From Frankiaceae bacterium (GTDB taxonomy: Bacteria > Actinomycetota > Actinomycetes > JAFAQI01): a stretch of DNA of 42,454 bases. A program made the position numbers and the translations under genes. Below the pieces are notes generated by a model. It had not been told where the DNA came from, did no database searches, and saw nothing but the letters and a program-made list of their open reading frames with translations. Position 1 is the stretch's first letter. Every line of letters begins with the position of its first letter. Positions 36,406-42,454 of the stretch are shown one piece after another. The DNA is taken from assembly GCA_030840585.1 (NCBI GenBank), contig JAVEEG010000233.1, positions 1 through 42,454 of the forward strand, read 5' to 3'.

Positions 36406-36717
36406 TCAAGACCCGCGAACGACGCGGTGCACGTCGACGACGTCCATCGGGGCGCCGCTCGGCCCGCCTGGCGGGCTCATGTTGTTGCGCTCGGCGACCT
36501 TCGCCATAGCGGGAGCCAGCCGCTCCTGCGCAAATGCGCGGTAGTCGGGCTCGCTCTCCCACACGTCGAAGATGTGAACCTTGTCGTCCTCGGCGTAATG
36601 GGTGTGCACGATGAGTCCCTTGGGCGGATTCGTCTCAACGTTCATCTCTTCCGCGACTGCGTCGAGCATGTCCAGGGTGATGCCGTCCGGCAGTGTTTGC
36701 TTGACGATGGTTGTCAT
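36406..36717 (-). CDS. Small alpha/beta-barrel (ABM-like) protein
   Basis: MTTIVKQTLPDGITLDMLDAVAEEMNVETNPPKGLIVHTHYAEDDKVHIFDVWESEPDYRAFAQERLAPAMAKV. Confidence 0.75.
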   Translation of the reverse strand: MTTIVKQTLPDGITLDMLDAVAEEMNVETNPPKGLIVHTHYAEDDKVHIFDVWESEPDYRAFAQERLAPAMAKVAERNNMSPPGGPSGAPMDVVDVHRVVRGS

Positions 36718-37231
36718 TCGAGTTCCCTTCCGGGAGTCGCGGTGCGGGTCGGTGCGGGCGTCATCCGGTCGCAGATCGCCGGAGCCGTGATCGGCGTTGC
36801 CACGAATACATCGGCGTTGCCACAAAGACGGGGTGGCTGCCGCGAAGAGTGCACTCGACGCTCCGTCCCTGGAGGTCAAACCGCGCGGCCGGCCGCCATC
36901 GAAGTACGACGGGGCTACCAAGGGACCGGAGCAACTTGTCCGTGCTCGCGCACGTTAGCACCACAGCTCAGTGCCGTCGATGCCGCGCTGCTGCCCTCGG
37001 TCCGGTCGTCGTAGCGACCGCATCCTCGTACTAGGCGCTATCCGCGGCGCGGATTCCGTGCGAGACTGAACTCTCAAGCGGGCTTGGCTTTGTCCGGACC
37101 TCGTGCTCCCTGCCGCTCCATTTCTCGGCGAAGGCGGCGAGCACTATCACCGGTCACAAGCGTTTCCGACAAGTCACCGGACGGCGCGCTTCGGCACGTG
37201 TAGGCGCTCGCTCCTTCGTGACCGCACGTCA

Positions 37232-37366
37232 ATGATCCTGTTGTCGATTCTGTTGCTGCCGCTCGGAATTTCCGTGCTGGTCACAGTCACCGCGTGGGCC
37301 GAGCGAATGTTGGATCGGCCGGCCCGCAAGCGCTCGACTCTCTCGACGTTGTCGCGCGATGACTAG
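37232..37366 (+). CDS. Small membrane protein
   Basis: MILLSILLLPLGISVLVTVTAWAERMLDRPARKRSTLSTLSRDD; stop overlaps next start. Confidence 0.5.
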   Translation: MILLSILLLPLGISVLVTVTAWAERMLDRPARKRSTLSTLSRDD

Positions 37367-37622
37367 CCCCGCCCTAGGTCGGGTTCGACGATGCTGCCCG
37401 GCGCATGGAGATTGGCCCAGTCTGGCGCGGCATCTCGTTGCCGACTTCCATGACGTCCCGACCGGGACGGTCGTCGCCGAGTTGCAGGACGCGCACGACG
37501 GCGCCGGGTTCTTCCGTCTCGAGCTCGCCGACGCACTCGACTGCGCCGAGCTCATCGTGCGCTACCGCATCCGGTCCGCGACCAGCCGCAGGCATCGGGT
37601 CACGGAGCCGTCAAGCACGTGA
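37359..37622 (+). CDS. Small hypothetical protein
   Basis: SLARHLVADFHDVPTGTVVAELQDAHDGAGFFRLELADALDCAELIVRYRI, helical; coupled to the upstream ORF. Confidence 0.55.
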   Translation: MTSPALGRVRRCCPAHGDWPSLARHLVADFHDVPTGTVVAELQDAHDGAGFFRLELADALDCAELIVRYRIRSATSRRHRVTEPSST

Positions 37623-37747
37623 GGTGGCGCTATCCCGCGATCGGCGTACAGTCGCGACAACGGCACAGCTGTTCCAGACCCTGACATCCGGTTCCGCCGA
37701 ACCGCCGAGAGCGCGCGTGCGTCTCGGTACCAGGGATGGAGCGCACC

Positions 37748-38017
37748 ATGGGTATCGCCTTCAGTTTGTTGATCGCCGCGGCCGGCGCGATCATGCGATT
37801 CGCTGTCACTGTTCATGGACACGGGTTCAACGTGCACACGACCGGCCTGATCCTGATGATCGTCGGCGCCGTCGGCGTGCTGTTGTCGATCATGTTCTGG
37901 GCAAGTTGGGGCGGCTTCGGACGGCGCGCCGCGGGCGGCGACGGGTCCGTGGCCGTCACCGTGAGTGGCGATCGCCCGGTCGCTCGCGAGCGCGACGTCG
38001 AGGACACGCGCCGGTAG
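37748..38017 (+). CDS. DUF6458-like two-TM protein
   Basis: MGIAFSLLIAAAGAIMRFAVTVHGHGFNVHTTGLILMIVGAVGVLLSIMFWASWGGFGRR. Confidence 0.75.
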   Translation: MGIAFSLLIAAAGAIMRFAVTVHGHGFNVHTTGLILMIVGAVGVLLSIMFWASWGGFGRRAAGGDGSVAVTVSGDRPVARERDVEDTRR

Positions 38018-38145
38018 CCGACCGGCGCGCAACGGCCTCAATCGTTCGCGGTCGCGGTGTACGCGTAACCAGCGCGCCGCCACGTCGCGGCGCCGACGAT
38101 GGGCTCGTGGGTCCGCGCCAGTGCGGCTGACAAATTCCGCTCCGG

Positions 38146-38538
38146 CTACGTGCGGGTGCGGCGCGAGCCGGAGCGACGCGGCCCGGCGCCGGCTCGCGGA
38201 TAGTCGCCCGTGCGCATTGCCGCCAGTGCATCGGCCAGGATGAGTTGGCCATCCGCCTCGGTCCGCCGCATCATCAGGAATTCGTACGGCGTGCGCGGAC
38301 AGAACTTCGGCGCTAACGCGGTCGGGGCGGTGCCCCGCTCCAGCGCGGATGGCCCGCTGCAAACCCGGCATTGCCACTCGTTCGGCGGGTCGACGTCGGC
38401 GGCGAACGCTGCCGACGTCCGGTGATCCTCGGCGCACCAATAGTCGGAGACGCGACGTGCCGCGAGCGGACCGCCGCGATCCACCTGGGTGGTCGGGCTG
38501 ACCAAGCGGGCGCCGCGGACGCCGGAGCGCCGCTTCAT
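38146..38538 (-). CDS. RbpA-family RNA polymerase-binding protein (paralogue)
   Basis: RGARLVSPTTQVDRGGPLAARRVSDYWCAEDHRTSAAFAADVDPPNEWQCRVCSGPSAL...PRTPYEFLMMRRTEADGQLILADALAAMR; CxxxH and CxxC zinc pattern. Confidence 0.85.
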   Translation of the reverse strand: MKRRSGVRGARLVSPTTQVDRGGPLAARRVSDYWCAEDHRTSAAFAADVDPPNEWQCRVCSGPSALERGTAPTALAPKFCPRTPYEFLMMRRTEADGQLILADALAAMRTGDYPRAGAGPRRSGSRRTRT

Positions 38539-38634
38539 CCGATGCCCCGCCGGGCGAAGGCATACCCGTGTGCGCGCGCCGATGTCGCGCGCGCCGACGC
38601 CGAGCGGATCGGCCGCGACGCCGGCGCGGCCACG

Positions 38635-38835
38635 TCAGACCGGACGTACGTTGGTCGCCTGCGGACCCTTTTGGCCCTGCGTCACCTCGAACTCGACCCG
38701 TTGGTTGTCGCTGAGGCTGCGGTATCCCTCAGTGGCGATCGACGAGTGATGCACGAACACATCGGCGCCGCCGTCCTGCTCGATGAAGCCGAAGCCCTTT
38801 TCCGCGTTGAACCACTTGACCGTGCCTTGCGTCAT
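38635..38835 (-). CDS. Cold-shock protein
   Basis: [66 protein letters not shown]. Confidence 0.97.
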   Translation of the reverse strand: MTQGTVKWFNAEKGFGFIEQDGGADVFVHHSSIATEGYRSLSDNQRVEFEVTQGQKGPQATNVRPV

Positions 38836-39054
38836 GTCGCGAGCCCTCCGGAGATCCTGATCCGCACGTTGCGGACCTGTGTCACGCGGAGCGCGCCTAC
38901 CGGCGACGGTCATCGCGGAAAGCAAAAGCGCCCGCTGTCGACATCCCGCGGGCGCTGGTAAACGTTCGAGAAATGCAAACTGCAACAACGATCAACGTAA
39001 CACGCGGACGGCGGCGCGACCAGAGGCGTCGTGGCGGTTGACATCTGCGGCCCG

Positions 39055-39088
39055 CTCTCTAAAACTAGCTGTAGTTGGTTTTAGAGAG
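39055..39088. promoter_or_regulatory. AT-rich inverted repeat upstream of folE, candidate operator
   Basis: CTCTCTAAAAC-tagctgtagttg-GTTTTAGAGAG: perfect 11-bp arms, 12-nt spacer, 12 nt before the folE ATG. Confidence 0.65.
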
Positions 39089-39100
39089 AGGGGACGACAC

Positions 39101-39739
39101 ATGATGCGACCGCCCGCCAATGCGCCTGACGTCACCGACGGCGCGCTGGCGTTGCTGCCCAACGCACCGTCCACCGCGGGCATCGACGTCGACGCCGCCG
39201 AACGGGCCGCCGCCGATTTGCTCCGCGCGCTCGGCATGGATCTCCGCGACCCGTCGCTCGCGGCCACCCCAGGACGCATCGCCCGCGCGTACACCGAACT
39301 ACTGACGCCGCGCGAGTTCAACCTCACGACCTTCCCGAACGACGAGGGGTACGACGAGCTCGTGCTCGCCCGCGGGATCCCGTTCACCTCGATCTGCGAG
39401 CACCACCTGCTGCCGTTCACCGGCATCGCCGCGGTCGGCTACCTGCCGGACCACCGGATCATCGGGCTGAGCAAGCTCGCCCGGGTGGTCGAGTTGTTCG
39501 CCCGGCGCCCGCAGGTGCAGGAACGGATGACAAAGCAGATCGCCGGCTGGCTCGACAGCCACCTGCGCCCGCGTGGCGTCGGCGTGGTCCTGCACGCCGA
39601 ACACAGCTGCATGACGATGCGCGGCGTTGAGGCCCGTGGCTCGACCACGGTCACCAGCACGCTGCTCGGGATCCTGCGTACGGATCCGAGAACCCGGGCG
39701 GAGTTCGTCGCGCTCACCCAGCACGGGCGGGCGAGCTAG
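39101..39739 (+). CDS. folE: GTP cyclohydrolase I
   Basis: GIPFTSICEHHLLPFTGIAAVGYLPDHRIIGLSKLARVVELFARRPQVQERMTKQIA; HAEHSCMTMRGV. Confidence 0.96.
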   Translation: MMRPPANAPDVTDGALALLPNAPSTAGIDVDAAERAAADLLRALGMDLRDPSLAATPGRIARAYTELLTPREFNLTTFPNDEGYDELVLARGIPFTSICEHHLLPFTGIAAVGYLPDHRIIGLSKLARVVELFARRPQVQERMTKQIAGWLDSHLRPRGVGVVLHAEHSCMTMRGVEARGSTTVTSTLLGILRTDPRTRAEFVALTQHGRAS

Positions 39740-39894
39740 CAGGATCGGCGAAACGCCGCCTGCTCCGACACCGTGCGCAAACAGCGGCGTTTTCGGCCCG
39801 GCAAGTCGGACGTTCGCGCACGGTGTTCTGATGCTCGCGCGTGATCATGGCGTTGTCGCCCACCTTTGGGCGACGGAACCTTTCGTCGAGCGTT

Positions 39895-40218
39895 TTAGCC
39901 GACCGCCCGCTCCAACTCGGCCTTGCTCATTTTCGACCGGCCCTCGATCCCCTTGCGCCGGGCCTCGTTGTAGAGCTGGGCCTTCGTCCGGCCGCCGGCG
40001 CCGCTGTGCGAGCGAAGCCCACCGCGCCGGCCGGACGAGATGTCCTGCACGGACGTCCGGCTGGCCTGCTTCGCCTCGCCGTGGCGGGCCCGTTCCTTAT
40101 TGACCGTACGGACGGCGATCTCCTCGGCCTTCTTCTCACTCCGACCTCGATCGAGGAGGCCTTCCTTGATGTGTTCGTACTGCCGTTCGCGCTTATTCGA
40201 CCACGCGGCCTGCGGCAT
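39895..40218 (-). CDS. Plasmid-stabilisation-like / Rho_N-SAP-like small basic protein
   Basis: MPQAAWSNKRERQYEHIKEGLLDRGRSEKKAEEIAVRTVNKERARHGEA...TKAQLYNEARRKGIEGRSKMSKAELERAVG. Confidence 0.8.
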   Translation of the reverse strand: MPQAAWSNKRERQYEHIKEGLLDRGRSEKKAEEIAVRTVNKERARHGEAKQASRTSVQDISSGRRGGLRSHSGAGGRTKAQLYNEARRKGIEGRSKMSKAELERAVG

Positions 40219-40402
40219 GAGCCCTCCTCGACAGCGACGTCCTCTTCCCGGGGATCGCTACCCCCCGGGGTACCGCGGCAACGCGAGCGCAACATTTCGT
40301 CGCCGTTTGACCGGATTCTTTTGTTCACAAGCCATAACAAATCGTCTATCTTTCCGTTACGCCCAGTGACCGTCCTGAACACCGCGGTCGGAGGTGATCG
40401 TC

Positions 40403-41422
40403 GTGTCGCGTCCGGAGACTTCCGCGCGCGCCAACGCGCCACGAGCAGTGCTGCCGCAGCGCCAGCTACGCGCCGCGCTCAAGGCAGCCGAACTCGTGCT
40501 GCACTACCAGCCCGTCGTCAGCCCGCGCACCGGCCGGGTTCGCGGGGTCGAGGCGCTGCTGCGCTGGCAGCACCAGCCCGATCTCCTGCTGATGCCGGAC
40601 GACTTCCTGCCGGCGGTGACGCACACACCGGTGATGCACGACCTCACCACCTGGGTCATCGGTGAAGCCTGCGCGCAGATCGCGCGGTGGGATCTCGGCA
40701 CCATGTCGGTGAATGTCGCGGCCGGCGACATCGTCCGGCCGAGCCTCGTCACCGACATCGACGCGGCGCTGACCGCGCACGGTCTGGAACCGCAACGGTT
40801 GGTCGTCGAGTTGACCGAGCATGCCGCCGTACAGGGCATGAGTGCCGCGGCCAAGGTGCTGCACGACCTGCGCCAGCTCGGCGTCGGCGTCTCGCTGGAC
40901 GACTTCGGCACCGGCTACTCATCACTGCTCTACCTGCGCGACCTGCCGGTCACCGAGGTCAAGATCGACCGGGTGTTCGTCAGCGGGGTCGACCAGCACG
41001 ACGACGACGCGGCCATCGTGCACAGCGTGGTGCAACTCGCGCATTCGGTCGGCCTCAGCGTCGTCGCCGAGGGCGTGGAGCGTACGACGCAAGCGAGGTT
41101 TCTCGCCGATATCGGATGTGACTACGTGCAGGGTTTCCTGTACGCGCCGCCAACTCCCCCGACCGAAGTACCACGGCGGATCGACCAGGCGTTGCTCACC
41201 GACGCATCCGCCGCCGGGTCGCCGCGCCGGCGGCCGCGCAATCGCGGCAGCCGGCTTACGACGACGTCGCCGACGACGACAAACCGCATCCGCGAGATGG
41301 CGAGGGAAGGCGCGTCGTTGCACACGATCGCGGCCGCGCTGAACCACGACGGTCTGCTCACCGACGCAGGCACCAGATGGTCCGCGCCGACGGTCGCGCG
41401 GGTGCTGTCAACCGACTTGTAA
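40403..41422 (+). CDS. EAL-domain protein with C-terminal HTH-like domain
   Basis: YQPVVSPRTGRVRGVEALLRW, VVELTEHAA, DDFGTGYSSLLYLRDLPVTEVKIDRVFV, VVAEGVE, VQGFLYA; C-term RIREMAREGASLHTIAAALNHDGLLTDAGTRWSAPTVARVL; ggagg SD before the GTG at 40403. Confidence 0.92.
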   Translation: MSRPETSARANAPRAVLPQRQLRAALKAAELVLHYQPVVSPRTGRVRGVEALLRWQHQPDLLLMPDDFLPAVTHTPVMHDLTTWVIGEACAQIARWDLGTMSVNVAAGDIVRPSLVTDIDAALTAHGLEPQRLVVELTEHAAVQGMSAAAKVLHDLRQLGVGVSLDDFGTGYSSLLYLRDLPVTEVKIDRVFVSGVDQHDDDAAIVHSVVQLAHSVGLSVVAEGVERTTQARFLADIGCDYVQGFLYAPPTPPTEVPRRIDQALLTDASAAGSPRRRPRNRGSRLTTTSPTTTNRIREMAREGASLHTIAAALNHDGLLTDAGTRWSAPTVARVLSTDL

Positions 41423-41935
41423 CGCGTGCGAGATACCGACCCCGCCCCGAGTGTCGGCACCGTAGGTCGCGATCTCGCGGTCGATGTCGAGCGGCCGGAT
41501 CCGCGTGCGGCCGGCGCGTACCTCGTCAGTGATCCGATCGGCGGGGACCAGCCACGACACCTCGAACTCGATGCCGTCCGGGTCGACGGCGTACAGCGCC
41601 TTGGTCGTCGAGTGATCGGACGCACCGGCGAGTGCGCCGGCCTCAGAAAGCTTGGCCGCGATGCGCTGCAGATCGGCGAGCGTCTCGACCTCCCACGCCA
41701 GGTGGTAGAGCCCGACGGTCTGCCGGCCGGCCTGCGACGGGCCGGCGGCCGCACCGATCTCGAACAAGCCGAGGTCGTGGTCGTTGCTCGATCCTTCGGC
41801 TTGCAGGAACGCCGCGCCCTTGAGCTCGGCCATGTCCTCGAGCGGCCGGAAGCCAAGAACGTCTCGGTAGAACTCGACGCTACGGCGGACATCGCGCACG
41901 TAGAGCACTGCGTGGTTCAGGCGGTGTACGGCCAT
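41408..41935 (-). CDS. VOC-family (glyoxalase/dioxygenase-like) protein
   Basis: MAVHRLNHAVLYVRDVRRSVEFYRDVLGFRPLEDM...VGLYHLAWEVETLADL...ALYAVDPDGIEFEVSWLVP. Confidence 0.93.
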   Translation of the reverse strand: MAVHRLNHAVLYVRDVRRSVEFYRDVLGFRPLEDMAELKGAAFLQAEGSSNDHDLGLFEIGAAAGPSQAGRQTVGLYHLAWEVETLADLQRIAAKLSEAGALAGASDHSTTKALYAVDPDGIEFEVSWLVPADRITDEVRAGRTRIRPLDIDREIATYGADTRGGVGISHALQVG

Positions 41936-41945
41936 GACGGCCTCC

Positions 41946-42454
41946 TCATGCCGAGAGTGGAAGGGTATCGACGGCCGGCGCGAGCAGGATCTCGTCCAGC
42001 GGAAGTCTGGTCCGCGGCGCGGCCTCGCGCGCGGCGAACGGTTCGGGGAGTACGGCGTTCGGATCGCGCCGACCGACGGCGATGACGACGAGCGGTCGAA
42101 CACCCTCCGGCAGTGCGAACGCGGCCCGGGCCCGGTCGGCATCGAAGCCACCCATCTGGTGGACGGCGAGACCGTCCGCCTCGGCCTGTACCGACAGGTG
42201 CGCAGCGGCTTGGCCCGCGTCGTAGTCGGCCCACGGCCGGACCGCACCGTCACCGCCGACGTACTCACCCGCGACGAGCACGAGTGCCGACGCGTGACCG
42301 GCCCAGATCGCATTGCCCGGCGCGAGAGCCGAGACCAGCGCGTCGAACTCGGCGCTGCCGCGGCGGGCAATACCGATGCGCCACGGCTGGCTGTTGCCGG
42401 CGCTGGGCGCCCAACGCACCGCTTCGACCAACCGGGTCAACTCGCCGTCGGCGA
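41946..42454 (-). CDS. Nitroreductase-family protein (5' end truncated by window)
   Basis: ADGELTRLVEAVRWAPSAGNSQPWRIGIARRG...AAAHLSVQAEADGLAVHQMGGFD; frame open to the window end. Confidence 0.88.
   Translation of the reverse strand, partial: ADGELTRLVEAVRWAPSAGNSQPWRIGIARRGSAEFDALVSALAPGNAIWAGHASALVLVAGEYVGGDGAVRPWADYDAGQAAAHLSVQAEADGLAVHQMGGFDADRARAAFALPEGVRPLVVIAVGRRDPNAVLPEPFAAREAAPRTRLPLDEILLAPAVDTLPLSA

Noticed and set aside
25445-37101. Shared 14-mer TTGTCCGGACCTCG near 25445 and 37088, considered as a common promoter/operator
   Set aside because: Length is within chance expectation for a 42-kb GC-rich window and the flanks do not align

Overview
High-GC actinobacterial chromosomal segment, read by eye and from the supplied ORF track. 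Left part: a conserved minus-strand housekeeping block, glyA(partial)-sua5-prmC-prfA-rpmE, then an ~11.7 kb accessory island, then rho-thrB-thrC-hom-lysA-argS. The island lies between rpmE and rho. It holds a 2116-aa secreted RHS-repeat polymorphic toxin, its GTGA-coupled zinc-ribbon immunity candidate, and a trail of displaced or decayed toxin tips and immunity genes: a second RHS-core fragment with a different tip, a frameshifted orphan paralogue of the main tip, a frameshifted immunity gene, and an array of small immunity-like ORFs including a HEAT-repeat protein and an EF-Tu-barrel-like protein. Right part: a tRNA-Arg(CCG), a CheY-like regulator, and a signalling/stress region. That region includes two EAL proteins sharing an unusual C-terminal recombinase-type HTH, a degenerate GGDKF domain, an SGDEF protein with a C-terminal zinc ribbon, two GAF-ANTAR proteins, a DUF5994-like protein, a LapA-like protein, an RbpA paralogue, a cold-shock protein and folE with an AT-rich inverted repeat upstream. 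It also has a glycogen debranching enzyme convergent with a glycosyltransferase, a decayed GYD-domain gene, and VOC and nitroreductase genes. The items I consider most worth follow-up are the EAL-HTH architecture and the toxin-tip graveyard. Family names are from recognition of motifs, with no database search.
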